From NCBI GenBank assembly GCA_963750935.1, contig CAVVSR010000004.1:62001-126000 (forward strand): a DNA stretch of 64,000 bases, in the 5' to 3' direction. This document shows, in pieces, positions 16,199 to 25,704 of the stretch (position 1 is its first letter; the number at the start of each line of letters is the position of its first letter). The translations under genes and the position numbers were made by a program. The notes beneath the pieces are model-generated. The model saw only the letters and a program-made list of their open reading frames with translations. It did not search any database and was not told the DNA's origin. This DNA comes from JACCXG01 sp963750935 (GTDB lineage: Bacteria; Acidobacteriota; Vicinamibacteria; Vicinamibacterales; 2-12-FULL-66-21).

Positions 16199-17488
16199 GT
16201 GGTGGTCCTGATCACCTGGGTGCGGATGCCGGCGTTCCTGGCGCTGGCGACCGGGTCGCTCGCGGTCGGCCTGGGCGCACGAATGCCGCTGCCCGACATT
16301 CCGCGCGCCTTCCAGTCGGGCGTCGGCGACACGCTCGGATTCGTGGCGATGGTGATCGGCCTCGGCACCGTCATCGGCAAGCTGCTGGCGGAATCGGGCG
16401 GCGCGGCAGTGGTCTCGAACGCCCTCATTCGCCTGATGGGCGAGCGCCGGCTCGATTGGGCGATGATGCTGTCCGGCTTCATCATCGGGTTGCCGGTCTT
16501 TTTCCAGGTCGGCCTCGTGCTGCTCGCGCCGGTGATGTTCACGTTGAACCGGCAGACCGGCACCCCGCTGCTGCGGCTCGGACTGCCGCTGGTCGCGGGC
16601 CTTTCGGCGGCGCATGGCCTGGTGCCGCCGCACCCCGGTCCGCTGGCCGCGATCGAGCGCCTCGGCGCCGATCCCGGCCGCACGCTTTTCTATTCTTTGC
16701 TGGTGGGCTTGCCGGTCGCGATCCTGTCAGGACCGCTGTTCACCGCGTTCGTCGCCCGGCGCGTGCAGGCGGAACCGGGCGCCATGGCGGATCAATTCGC
16801 CGGCACGCGGACCGCCGACCGCACCCCGTCGCTCGCGATCACCCTGCTCACGATCCTGATGCCGGTCCTGCTGATGCTGGCCGCGGCCCTGGCCGGGACG
16901 GTGCTGCCGCCGGGGCGCGCGCGCAGCGGCATCGAACTGGCGGGCACGCCGCTGATGGCGATGCTGCTGTCGACGCTGGTCGCGCTCGTGACGTTCGGGA
17001 AGGCCTGCGGCTTCGATCGCGATCGCATCCTGCGCTTCGCCGAGGAGGCGCTGCCGCCGATTGCGAGCGTGCTGCTCGTCGTCGGCGCGGGCGGCGGATT
17101 CGGGCGCGTGCTCGACGTCGCCGGCGTCGACACGGCGATTGCGCAGGCGATGGGCGGGATGCAGCTGTCGCCGCTGGTCCTCGGCTGGGTGATCGCCTCG
17201 CTGCTGCGCGTCTCGGTCGGATCGGCGACGGTCGCGGTGGTGACGGCGGCAAGCATCATCGCGCCGATCGCCGCGGCAATGCCGGGCGTGAACCGTGAGC
17301 TGCTGGTGGTGGCGATTGGCGCCGGATCGCTGATCGCCGGACACGTCAACGACGGAGGATTCTGGCTCGTGAAGGAATACCTGAACATGAGCGTGCCGCA
17401 GACGCTGAGCACGTGGACCGTGCTCGAGACGATCGTGGCGGTCGCCGGACTCGCCGGTGTGCTGCTCCTCGCGACGGTGGTGGCGTGA
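16199..17488 (+). CDS. GntP-family gluconate/sugar-acid permease
   Basis: About 430 residues with 12 or more hydrophobic segments. GntP hallmarks are AFLALATGSLAVGLG near the N-terminus, LGTVIGKLLAESGGA, GLSAAHGLVPPHPGP, LRVSVGSATVAVVTAAS and NDGGFWLVKEY near the C-terminus. The family imports gluconate and related hydroxy-acids by proton symport in the inner membrane. The start is uncertain: the frame is open upstream through CNPTPLLVVAFLGVVLV without ATG, so a GTG near 16199 is used and the first membrane segment is probably longer. The stop overlaps the dipeptidase start (TGATG), so the two form an operon and the permease may carry the dipeptidase's substrate or product. Confidence 0.85.
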   Translation: MVVLITWVRMPAFLALATGSLAVGLGARMPLPDIPRAFQSGVGDTLGFVAMVIGLGTVIGKLLAESGGAAVVSNALIRLMGERRLDWAMMLSGFIIGLPVFFQVGLVLLAPVMFTLNRQTGTPLLRLGLPLVAGLSAAHGLVPPHPGPLAAIERLGADPGRTLFYSLLVGLPVAILSGPLFTAFVARRVQAEPGAMADQFAGTRTADRTPSLAITLLTILMPVLLMLAAALAGTVLPPGRARSGIELAGTPLMAMLLSTLVALVTFGKACGFDRDRILRFAEEALPPIASVLLVVGAGGGFGRVLDVAGVDTAIAQAMGGMQLSPLVLGWVIASLLRVSVGSATVAVVTAASIIAPIAAAMPGVNRELLVVAIGAGSLIAGHVNDGGFWLVKEYLNMSVPQTLSTWTVLETIVAVAGLAGVLLLATVVA

Positions 17489-18555
17489 TGCTGATCGTCG
17501 ACGCCCACCTCGACCTGGCGATGAACGCGCTCGAATGGAACCGCGACCTCTCGCGGCCGATCGACGAGATCCGCGCGCGCGAGCAGCGGCTCGCCGACAA
17601 GCCGGACCGCGGCCGCGGGACCGTCTCGTTTCAGGAGATGCGGCGCGGCGGCGTCGGGCTGTGCGTCGCGACCCAGATCGCACGATACGTGGCGCCCGAC
17701 AATCCGCTCAACGGCTGGCACTCGCAGGACCAGGCCTGGGCCCAGACCCAGGGACAGCTGGCGTGGTACCGCGCCATGGAGGATCGCGGCGAGCTCGTCC
17801 AGATTCGGGACCGCGGCGCGCTCGACGCGCACGTGCAGCGCTGGGAGGCCGGCGCAGGAGAATCCCTGCCGATCGGCTACATCCTCAGCCTCGAGGGGGC
17901 CGACTCGATCGTGACGCTGACCCACCTCGAACGCGCCTACGCCAGCGGGCTGCGCGCCGTCGGGCCGGCGCACTACGGACCCGGCGTCTACGCGCAGGGC
18001 ACGAACGCGTGCGGCGTCCTCGGACCGCGCGGTCACGATCTGCTGCGCGAGATGGAGCGCCTCAACATCGTGCTCGACGTCACCCACCTCTGCGACGACA
18101 GCTTTCGCGACGCGCTCGATCATTTCAACGGACCGATCTGGGCCAGCCACTCCAACTGCCGCGCCATCGTCGATCACAACCGCCAGTTCTCCGACGATCA
18201 CCTTCGCGAGCTGATTGCCCGCGGCGCGCTCATCGGCGCCGCATTCGACGCGTGGATGATCGTGCCGGGATGGACGCACGGCGTGTCGACGCCCGACGCG
18301 TCGGGGGTCACGCTCCAGACGCTCGTCAACCACGTCGACCATATCTGCCAGATCGCCGGCAACGCCCGGCATTGCATGATCGGCTCGGATCTCGACGGCG
18401 GCTTCGGGCGCGAGCAATGCCCCGGCGACGTCCACACCATCGCCGACCTCACCCGGTTCCTGGACGCGCTGCGCTCGCGCGGCTACAGCGAGGAGGACGT
18501 GACGGGGATCGCGCACGGCAACGTGCTGCGTTTCCTCCGCAGTGTGTGGGCGTGA
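17488..18555 (+). CDS. Renal-dipeptidase-like membrane dipeptidase (peptidase M19)
   Basis: 355 residues. Metal-binding DAHLDLA near the start, the bridging Glu in LSLEGADS, His in DVTHLCDD, HSNCRAIVDHNRQFSDD, and GSDLDGG near the C-terminus match peptidase M19. Members hydrolyse dipeptides, often with a D-amino acid at the C-terminal side, or related amidohydrolase substrates. ATG overlaps the permease stop. No signal peptide is present, so it should be cytoplasmic. It converges with the MetE-like gene, with a 69-bp gap that contains no obvious strong hairpin. Confidence 0.88.
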   Translation: MLIVDAHLDLAMNALEWNRDLSRPIDEIRAREQRLADKPDRGRGTVSFQEMRRGGVGLCVATQIARYVAPDNPLNGWHSQDQAWAQTQGQLAWYRAMEDRGELVQIRDRGALDAHVQRWEAGAGESLPIGYILSLEGADSIVTLTHLERAYASGLRAVGPAHYGPGVYAQGTNACGVLGPRGHDLLREMERLNIVLDVTHLCDDSFRDALDHFNGPIWASHSNCRAIVDHNRQFSDDHLRELIARGALIGAAFDAWMIVPGWTHGVSTPDASGVTLQTLVNHVDHICQIAGNARHCMIGSDLDGGFGREQCPGDVHTIADLTRFLDALRSRGYSEEDVTGIAHGNVLRFLRSVWA

Positions 18556-18624
18556 ACTGCGGCTGGACGCGCTGATGATGTGGCCGCCGAGCGGCGTGGT
18601 CCAGAGTCGGCGCACGCCGCTCCA

Positions 18625-19830
18625 TCACATCGTTGCGGTCTTCGGCACGATGTCGATCTGCAGCTGGGGATCGGCCGCCGGCACGTACGACGACTCGAGC
18701 CCGAGCTCCTTGCGGACGATGTTGCAGCCCTGCGCGATGGCGGTGGCCTTGTAGAAGGCGATCTCCCGGTTGCAGCCCTGCCGCCCGAAGCCGCAGTCGC
18801 TCGAGACGATCAGCTGCTCGGGCGCGACGTGCTGCAGGGCGGTCCGGATCGAGGTCGCGACATCCTCGGCACGGTCGGCCTGCAGCGTGCGGTGGCTGAC
18901 CGCCCCGATGCACAGCTTCTTCGGCAGCTTCCCCTTGTACTGGCCGAACAGCTCGATGTCGGTGAAGTTCCGGTCGCGCGTCTCGATGGTCCAGACATCG
19001 CCGCGCATCTCGTTGAGGTACAGCTCGAAGGACGCCTTGTAGCTCGTGTCCTCCATCACCCGCTGCATGTTCGGATTGCCCCAGCAGGTATGGATCCAGA
19101 TCTCGACGTCGTCCAGGCCCTGCACCTCGCGGTTGTAGCAGTCGATCATGAACCGCACCTTCTCGTCCTTCGGGCCGTAGGTGTTGGCCATGAAGTGCAG
19201 GGTCGGCTCTTCGATCTGGATGCAGCGGCAGCCGGCGTCGCGCAGCGCGAGCAGTTCCTTGTTCATGGCCACGGCCATGTCCCAGACAATCTCGCGGTTG
19301 TCCTTGTACTGGTCGGTGTGGATGTCGAGGAAGAGGCCCATGACCTGCGAGCAGCAGGTGCCGAACCGCACCGGCTTGCGCGACTTGCTCTGCGCGATCC
19401 GCCAGATCTTGGCGTAGTCGAGCGGACGGTGCTCGATCTTGCCGACGACGCGCGGCCAGCGCCAGCCGGTGTAGATCTCGTTGAGCAGCGTGCCCGGCGG
19501 GTAGCGCAGCCATGGGCTGCGGGTCTCCTCCGACTGCAGGTAGTCACCCTCGAACCCGGTCCAGCGCTGGAGGGGGTAATGGTGCCAGCTGCGGCCGCCG
19601 AAATCCTCGTCGCAGTGGAAGTCCCCGTGGGTGAGGATGTCGAGCCCGGCGCGCTCCTCGTCGCTGATGACCACGGCGAGCGCGTCCTCGAACTTCTCGC
19701 GGAAGCGCACGTCCAGCATGCAGGTGTCGAGCGGCTTGCCCCACATGCTCATGTCGAACCAGCGGGGGCGCGGCCAGGAACCGGTGACGGTGGCGGGCAG
19801 GATCAGGTCGCGGGTGATCGTCAGGGCCAT
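18625..19830 (-). CDS. MetE C-terminal-domain-like protein (cobalamin-independent methionine synthase family)
   Basis: 401 residues, half the size of MetE, so it is a stand-alone catalytic-domain homologue. Zinc ligands are visible in IHTCWGN (His, Cys), IQIEEPTLHF (Glu) and SSDCGFGR (Cys). The N-terminus (LPATVTGSWPRPRW) and the GLDILTHGDFHCDEDFGG segment are typical of this sub-family. Stand-alone members act as methyltransferases with various thiol or methyl donors; the absence of the MetE N-domain argues against ordinary methionine synthesis from 5-methyl-THF-triglutamate. It is divergent from the small membrane gene at 19914. Confidence 0.82.
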   Translation of the reverse strand: MALTITRDLILPATVTGSWPRPRWFDMSMWGKPLDTCMLDVRFREKFEDALAVVISDEERAGLDILTHGDFHCDEDFGGRSWHHYPLQRWTGFEGDYLQSEETRSPWLRYPPGTLLNEIYTGWRWPRVVGKIEHRPLDYAKIWRIAQSKSRKPVRFGTCCSQVMGLFLDIHTDQYKDNREIVWDMAVAMNKELLALRDAGCRCIQIEEPTLHFMANTYGPKDEKVRFMIDCYNREVQGLDDVEIWIHTCWGNPNMQRVMEDTSYKASFELYLNEMRGDVWTIETRDRNFTDIELFGQYKGKLPKKLCIGAVSHRTLQADRAEDVATSIRTALQHVAPEQLIVSSDCGFGRQGCNREIAFYKATAIAQGCNIVRKELGLESSYVPAADPQLQIDIVPKTATM

Positions 19831-19913
19831 GACCGCATGATACGCGAGCCCGGCGGCGGCGGCGGTACGTGCCTGCCTTGGCTTTTCGCGCACGCGTCCG
19901 TTACGATTCCGCG

Positions 19914-20181
19914 GTGGCCACGACCGTGCAGAGGGTGTCCGTGGGACTCGCATTCCTGGCTGCCCTCCTCAGCTTCGTTGCCGTGGCCGTCGAGTTCTCG
20001 CGCTCCGGCCGGCTCGCGTGTGACGCCACTCGGCGGCGGCATGCTGATGCTCGCGCTGGGGATCAGCGGTCTCCTCCAGACTCCGCACTCCGAAGGCCTG
20101 ACGGTCCCGTCCAGGGACGGGACCGCCCGGCGGTGCCCGATGAAAGGATGCTCTCGATGCGTACGAAACTCGCGGTTCTGA
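19914..20181 (+). CDS. Small two-TM membrane protein (frameshifted)
   Basis: The GTG at 19914 starts MATTVQRVSVGLAFLAALLS and a first membrane segment. After SRSGR the frame switches near 20018; skipping one base gives VTPLGGGMLMLALGISGLLQ, a second membrane segment. The hairpin-like two-helix layout is common in short acidobacterial membrane proteins. In the second frame the ORF runs to 20181 and overlaps the signal peptide of the SGNH gene, so the true stop may be earlier. Function unknown. Confidence 0.4.
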
Positions 20182-20934
20182 TCGGCGTGCTCGCGATCGT
20201 GACCGGTGTCGGCCCAACAGGCGCCGGCGCCGCCCGCGACCGTGCCGAGCTGTCCCGAGCTCGGATCCGCCCTGAACGCGCTGGTCCGCAGCGCGCGCGA
20301 CTGGGCGAACCTGACGCGCTATCGCGAGGCGAACCGGACCGTGGCCGCGCCGGCGTCGAGCGACGCGCGCGTCGTCTTCATGGGCGACTCGATCACCGAC
20401 GCGTGGCCGCAGGCCCGCTTCGGCGACTTCTTCACCGGCAAGCCGTACGTCGGCCGCGGCATCAGCGGCCAGACGACGCCGCAGATGCTGGTCCGGTTCC
20501 GGCAGGACGTCCTCGACCTCAAGCCGAAGGTGGTGGTCATCCTCGCCGGCACCAACGACATCGCCGGCAACACCGGGCCGATGACCAACGAGGAGATTCA
20601 GGGCAACCTGATGTCGATGGCGCAGCTCGCGAAGGCCAACGGCATCCGCGTCGTCCTGTCGAGCGTCCAGCCGGTGAGCGTGTACCACACGTCGCCGACC
20701 GGCACGCCGCAGACCACCCTGCGGCCGATGGATCGGATCCGCGCGATCAACGACTGGATGAAGAAGTACGCGGCCGCGGAAGGGCACGTCTATCTCGACT
20801 ACTTTGCCGCGATGGTCGACGACAAGGGGCTGCTCCGCGAGGACCTGAGCGCCGACGACCTCCACCCCAACGCGAAGGGATACGCCATCATGGCGCCGCT
20901 CGCCGAAGCCGCGATCAAGCAGGCGCTGCGGTGA
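20157..20934 (+). CDS. SGNH/GDSL-family esterase, secreted (frameshift in signal peptide)
   Basis: ATG 20157 gives the signal peptide MRTKLAVLIGVLAIVTG. One base is then extra near 20200, and the mature part continues as VSAQQAPAPP. All four SGNH blocks are present: MGDSITDAW (block I Ser), GRGISGQTTPQM (Gly), LAGTNDIAGN (Asn) and DDLHPNAKGY (Asp-His). The family comprises exported esterases/lipases that deacetylate carbohydrates or hydrolyse simple esters. It also carries a GTG at 20206 that would give an unexported protein. The stop is 37 bp before adk. Confidence 0.85.
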
Positions 20935-20971
20935 CGCGCAACCGGGAGCCTGTAGCCGCGTCGCTGCCCTG

Positions 20972-21628
20972 ATGCCGGTCAACCTGGTGCTGATCGGCCC
21001 TCCCGGCAGCGGGAAGGGCACGCAGGCGGTGCGTCTCGCGCGGCGGTACGCGATCCCCCACATCTCGACGGGCGACATCCTGCGCGAGGCGGTGCGCTCC
21101 GGCTCTCCGCTCGGCCGTGAGGTCGGCGCGCTGGTCGCGCGCGGCGAGCTGGTCAGCGACACGCTCGTCGCCGATCTCGTGCGCGAGCGCCTGGCTCAGC
21201 CCGATGCCAGGGCGGGCTGGCTGCTCGACGGGTTTCCGCGCACGGTCGTGCAGGCCGAGGCGCTCGACGAGATCCTCGGCCACGGCCGGCTCGTGGTCGC
21301 GCTCATCGAAGTGGACGACGACGAGATCGTGCGACGGCTGGGCAGCCGGCGCGTGTGCACATCGTGCCGCCTGACACAGTCGGCGACGGATCTCGCCGAC
21401 GGACAGCCCGAAGCCTGTCCCTACTGCGGCGGCGGCAGCCTGGTCCGCCGCGACGACGACACGGACGAGACCGTCCGAGCCCGGCTGGCCACCTACGCGA
21501 CGTTCGCCGCCCCGGTGATCGAGTTCTACCGCAAACGTGCCGGGTTCATCGCGATCAACGGCCTGCAGAAACCGGAAGAGGTCAGCGCCAGCCTGTTCAC
21601 GGAGATCACGCGGCTCGTCAGGCCCTGA
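20972..21628 (+). CDS. adk: Adenylate kinase with zinc-type LID
   Basis: 218 residues. P-loop GPPGSGKGTQ, the AMP-binding region HISTGDILREAVRSG, the GWLLDGFPRT motif, and a long LID with CTSC and CPYC pairs that bind zinc structurally. It catalyses ATP + AMP to 2 ADP in the cytoplasm. Adenylate kinase genes usually sit next to secY in ribosomal operons; here the neighbours are an esterase and a sugar-acid carrier, so this may be a second copy (inference). The sequence shows no lost residues. Confidence 0.92.
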   Translation: MPVNLVLIGPPGSGKGTQAVRLARRYAIPHISTGDILREAVRSGSPLGREVGALVARGELVSDTLVADLVRERLAQPDARAGWLLDGFPRTVVQAEALDEILGHGRLVVALIEVDDDEIVRRLGSRRVCTSCRLTQSATDLADGQPEACPYCGGGSLVRRDDDTDETVRARLATYATFAAPVIEFYRKRAGFIAINGLQKPEEVSASLFTEITRLVRP

Positions 21629-21661
21629 CGCGGCGCACGTGATATCGTCCCCGGCGCACCA

Positions 21662-23053
21662 ATGGACACGCAACCGGTCCGGCCGGAGGTCATCTCCAGA
21701 GTCACGAAGCGCATCATCCCCTTCGCGTTCATCTGCTATGTGGTCGCCTACATCGATCGCGTCAACATCGGCTTCGCCGCCCGCGAGCTGCAGCGCGATC
21801 TCGGCCTGAGCGCCACCGAGTACGGGATCGGCGCCGGCCTCTTCTTCATCGGCTACTGCGTCTTCGAAGTCCCCAGCAACCTGGTGCTCGAGCGCGTCGG
21901 CGCGCGGCTGTGGATTGCCCGCATCATGATCGTGTGGGGCCTCGTCTCGATGGCCACGATGTTCATCACGGGCGTCCGGTCGTTCTACTTCGCGCGCGTG
22001 GTGCTCGGCATCGCCGAGGCCGGCTTCTTTCCCGGCATGGTGCTGTATCTGACCTACTGGATTCCGGCCGCGGAGCGCGCCCGCACCAACGCCCTGTTCA
22101 TGACGGCGGCGCCGGTCTCGGTCATCGTCGGCGCCCCGCTGTCGCACGCGATCCTCTCGCTCGACGGCTGGCTGGGGCTGCAGGGATGGCAGTGGCTGTT
22201 CGTGCTCGAAGGGTTCCCCGCCGTCGTGCTCGGGGTATTGACGCTGCGCGTGCTGACGGACCGGCCCGAGCAGGCGACCTGGCTCCCGACTGGCGATCGC
22301 GAGTGGCTGAGCCAGACGATGGCCGACGAGCGGGCGCGCCGCAACGCCACCGGGCACGTCTCGATCGGCCGCAGCCTGATCAGCGGCCGGGTCTGGCTGC
22401 TCTGCGCCGTCTACTTGATGAACACGTCGGTGACCTACGGGATCTTCCTGTGGCTGCCACGCATGCTGCAGGACACGGCGGGCTCGAGCGGCTTCCTGAT
22501 CAGCGCCCTGACCGCGATTCCGTTCATCGCCGCGCTGGTGACGATGGTCCTGGTCGGACGGCATTCGGACCGCACCGGCGAGCGGAAATTGCACGTGGCG
22601 GCGTGCGCGATCACGGCGGCCGCCGGCCTGGTGCTCGCGGTCGCGTTCAAGAATCACCTCGGCCTGCTGGTGTTCGCCTTCACGATCTGCCAGATGGGCC
22701 AGCGCTCGGTCATGAGCGTGTTCTGGGCGATTCCGCCGATGCTGCTCGGGGGCGCGGCGGCGGCAGCGGGGATCGGGATGATCAACGCGATCGGCAACCT
22801 CGGCGGCTTCTTCGGCCCGACGATGATGGGCTGGCTGTTCGACCGGACCGGCGGCTACTCGGGCGGCCTGCTCGTGCTCGCCGGCGCGCTGGTGATCGAA
22901 GCGATACTGGTCGCGACGCTGCGCCTGCCGGCGCCGAAGCCGGCGTCCATCGCGGCGCAGAGGTCGAGTGTGAGGTTGTCGGCCATTCCAGCGCAGCCGG
23001 CCTCCGGCCGGTTGCCACGTGTGAGGGATTCCGAGGAACAGTTCAGTGGCTGA
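21662..23053 (+). CDS. MFS transporter, anion:cation symporter (ACS) family
   Basis: 463 residues, 12 predicted membrane helices. YIDRVNIGFAARELQRDLGLS, GYCVFEVPSNLVLERVGAR and GIAEAGFFPGMVLYLTYW are hallmarks of the ACS family (hexuronate, glucarate, tartrate and phthalate carriers). The C-terminus is a hydrophilic tail. Directly downstream, with an 8-bp overlap, are a DHDPS-family enzyme and an IlvD/Edd dehydratase. This carrier therefore probably imports the aldonic or aldaric acid that those enzymes degrade. Confidence 0.9.
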   Translation: MDTQPVRPEVISRVTKRIIPFAFICYVVAYIDRVNIGFAARELQRDLGLSATEYGIGAGLFFIGYCVFEVPSNLVLERVGARLWIARIMIVWGLVSMATMFITGVRSFYFARVVLGIAEAGFFPGMVLYLTYWIPAAERARTNALFMTAAPVSVIVGAPLSHAILSLDGWLGLQGWQWLFVLEGFPAVVLGVLTLRVLTDRPEQATWLPTGDREWLSQTMADERARRNATGHVSIGRSLISGRVWLLCAVYLMNTSVTYGIFLWLPRMLQDTAGSSGFLISALTAIPFIAALVTMVLVGRHSDRTGERKLHVAACAITAAAGLVLAVAFKNHLGLLVFAFTICQMGQRSVMSVFWAIPPMLLGGAAAAAGIGMINAIGNLGGFFGPTMMGWLFDRTGGYSGGLLVLAGALVIEAILVATLRLPAPKPASIAAQRSSVRLSAIPAQPASGRLPRVRDSEEQFSG

Positions 23054-23974
23054 CATCGGTCCATCAGATCTCGCAGGTGTGTTTTCCGTCCCGCCGCTGC
23101 CGCGCAAGCGCGATGCGCGGCGCTCGCTCGATCTCGACGCGGCCGAGTGCGTGGCGCGGCACATCGAGGCGGGCGGGATCACCAGGTATCTCTACGGCGG
23201 CAACGCGTTCCTCTACCACATCACGCTCGACGAATACGAAGTTCTGCTCGGCTGGCTCGCGAGCTTTGCGGCGAGCCGCTGGGCGATACCGAGCGTGGGA
23301 CCGTCGTTCGGGCGCGCCATCGATCAGGCGAAGCTGGTTCGCCGTCATCCGTTCCGCGCGGTGATGGCGCTGCCCTGCGGCGATCCGCGCGACGCCGCGG
23401 GGATGGAGGCCGGCCTGCGTGAAATCGCCAGCGCGATGGGCGTGCCGCTCATCCTCTATCTGAAGTCGGAAGACGGGTTCGGTTCCGACAAGGAGGCCGG
23501 CCTGGATGCGGTCGGCCGTCTCGTGTCCGATGGCGTCGCGGTGGCCATCAAGTACGCCGTCGTGCTGGACGATCCCGCGCGCGATCCCGTATCTCGATGG
23601 CCTGCTGCGCAGGGTCGACCGCGCCCGCGTCGTGAGCGGCATGGGCGAGCGTCCCGCCGTCGTGCACATGCGTGACTTCGCGCTGCAGGGTTTCACGACC
23701 GGATCGGGCTGCATCGCCCCGGCGCCGTGCCAGTCCCTGTTCGAGGCCTGCACGCGGCAGGACTGGGCGAGGGCGGACGCGCTGCGCGCGGCGTTCATGC
23801 CGCTCGAAGACATTCGCGACGCGCTCGGCCCGGCGCGGGTGCTGCACCACGCCACCGAGCTGGCTGGCATCGCGTCGAGCCGGACCGATCCCGCCCTTCG
23901 TCTCGCCGCTCGACCGCGCGCAGCTCGATCGGCTCGCGCCGGTGGCGCGGGCACTGCGCGAGCGCACCGCATGA
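23046..23974 (+). CDS. DHDPS/N-acetylneuraminate-lyase-family aldolase or dehydratase (two frameshifts)
   Basis: About 307 residues when two +1 shifts (near 23580 and 23880) are healed. GGITRYLYGGNAFLYHITLDEYE is the phosphate/carboxylate-binding GG(N) region. VPLILYLKSEDGFG and GVAVAIKYAV contain the expected Schiff-base Lys (AIKY). Later segments LDGLLRRVDRARVVSGMGER, FTTGSGCIAP and VSPLDRAQLDRLAPVARALRE complete the barrel. The stop overlaps the next ATG (ATGA). Being placed between an ACS carrier and an arabinonate-type dehydratase suggests 2-keto-3-deoxy-pentonate dehydratase or aldolase activity (inference). Confidence 0.78.
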
Positions 23975-25704
23975 CGCGCCGACCACGCCAGCCGTCGGAT
24001 CTGCGCAGCCATCGCTGGTTCGGCAAGGACGACATGCGGTCGTTCGGCCACCGCTCGCGCTTCAAGCAGGCGGGGTTCAGTCTCGACGACATCGGCGGCA
24101 AGCCGGTCATCGCCATCCTCAACACCTGGAGCGACGCCAACCCCTGCCACACCCATTTCAAGATCCGCGCGGAGGACGTCAAGCGCGGCGTGTGGCAGGC
24201 CGGCGGGTTTCCGATGGAGATCCCGCTGCTGACGCTCGGCGAGACGTTCATGAAGCCGAGCACGATGATGTACCGCAACCTCCTGGCGATGGACGCCGAG
24301 GAAGCGCTGCGGTCCTACCCGATCGACGGCGTGGTCCTGCTCGGCGGCTGCGACAAGACGATTCCGGCGCTGGTGATGGGCGCCACCAGCGCCAACCTGC
24401 CGGCGATCGTCGTGCCGGCAGGGCCGATGCTGCGCGGCAACTGGCGCGGGCACATCCTCGGATCCGGCAGCGACGTCTGGAAGTACTGGACCGAGCGCCG
24501 CGCCGGCACGCTCGACGAGTGCTCGTGGCGGGAGATGGAAGACGGCATCGCGCGCTCCTACGGCACCTGCATGACGATGGGCACCGCCTCGACGATGACG
24601 TCGGCGGTGGATGCGCTGGGCCTGACGCTGCCCGGCGCCAGCTCCGTTCCCGCGGCGGACTCGGCGCATCCGCGCATGGCCAGCGCCGCCGGCCGCCGCA
24701 TCGTCGAGATGGTGTGGGAGGACCTGACGCCGCGGCAGATCCTGACGACCGAGGCGTTCGAGAACGCGGTGACCGCGGCGATGGCGCTCGGCGGATCGAC
24801 GAACGCGATCATTCATTTGATCGCCATGGCCGGCCGCGCCGGCGCCAGCCTCGATCTCGATCGCTTCGACGCGCTGTCGCGGCGCACGCCGTTCCTGGCC
24901 AACCTGCGCCCGTCCGGCACGTTCCTGATGGAGGACTTCTACTACGCCGGCGGGCTGCTGGCGCTGCTGAAGCAGATTCCCGACCTCCTCCACGTCGGCT
25001 GCGTCACGGTCAACGGCCGCACCCTCGCGGAGAACATGGCCGGCGCCATGGTCTGCAACGCGGAGGTGATTGCGCCGCGCGAGCAGCCGATCGGGCCGGA
25101 GGGCGGGGTCGCGGTCCTGCGCGGCAACCTCGCGCCGCAGGGCGCGGTCATCAAGCACACCGCCGTGGGCGACCGGCGGCTCCTGCGCCATGCCGGTCCC
25201 GCGGTGGTGTTCAAGAACTACAACGACATGGACGCGCGGCTCGACGATCCGGACCTGCCGGTCACCGCCGATTCCGTGCTCGTGCTCCAGGATGCGGGAC
25301 CGCTCGGCGGGCCGGGGATGCCGGAATGGGGCATGCTGCCGATCCCGAAGAAGCTGCTGGCGCAGGGGGTTCGTGACATGGTGCGCGTGTCGGACGCGCG
25401 GATGAGCGGGACCAGCTACGGCGCGTGCGTGCTGCACGTCGCCCCGGAGTCGTTCGTCGGCGGCCCGCTGGCCCTGGTCCGCGATGGCGACGTCATCGAG
25501 CTGAACGTACCGGAGCGCCGGCTCTCGCTGCAGGTCAGCGACGAGGAACTGGCGCGGCGCCGGTCCGAATGGACGCCGCGCACGCCGCTCTATCCGCGCG
25601 GGTTCGGCCGGCTCTACTCGCAGCACGTCACGCAGGCTGATAAAGGATGCGACTTCGACTTCCTCGAAGGCACGGCGCCGATCGAGGATCCCGAGATCCA
25701 CTGA
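23971..25704 (+). CDS. IlvD/Edd-family sugar-acid dehydratase, L-arabinonate dehydratase type
   Basis: 577 residues. Fe-S ligand cysteines are visible in NPCHTHFK, GGCDKTIPA and SYGTCMTMGTAST. The Mg/substrate regions KPSTMMYRNLLAMD, PAADSAHPRMA, ALGGSTNAIIHL, GPEGGVAVLRGNLAPQGAVIK and MRVSDARMSGTSYGACVLHV follow in family order. The enzyme removes water from an aldonic acid to give a 2-keto-3-deoxy acid. Length and the WFGKDDMRSFGHRSR start resemble pentonate (arabinonate/xylonate) dehydratases rather than branched-chain IlvD. Last gene of the carrier-aldolase-dehydratase unit. Confidence 0.9.
   Translation: MTRRPRQPSDLRSHRWFGKDDMRSFGHRSRFKQAGFSLDDIGGKPVIAILNTWSDANPCHTHFKIRAEDVKRGVWQAGGFPMEIPLLTLGETFMKPSTMMYRNLLAMDAEEALRSYPIDGVVLLGGCDKTIPALVMGATSANLPAIVVPAGPMLRGNWRGHILGSGSDVWKYWTERRAGTLDECSWREMEDGIARSYGTCMTMGTASTMTSAVDALGLTLPGASSVPAADSAHPRMASAAGRRIVEMVWEDLTPRQILTTEAFENAVTAAMALGGSTNAIIHLIAMAGRAGASLDLDRFDALSRRTPFLANLRPSGTFLMEDFYYAGGLLALLKQIPDLLHVGCVTVNGRTLAENMAGAMVCNAEVIAPREQPIGPEGGVAVLRGNLAPQGAVIKHTAVGDRRLLRHAGPAVVFKNYNDMDARLDDPDLPVTADSVLVLQDAGPLGGPGMPEWGMLPIPKKLLAQGVRDMVRVSDARMSGTSYGACVLHVAPESFVGGPLALVRDGDVIELNVPERRLSLQVSDEELARRRSEWTPRTPLYPRGFGRLYSQHVTQADKGCDFDFLEGTAPIEDPEIH

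Noticed and set aside
20206..20934. SGNH esterase starting at GTG 20206 without a signal peptide
   Set aside because: A clear signal peptide in the neighbouring frame joins the mature part if one base is dropped, in line with the other frameshifts, so the longer reading is preferred.
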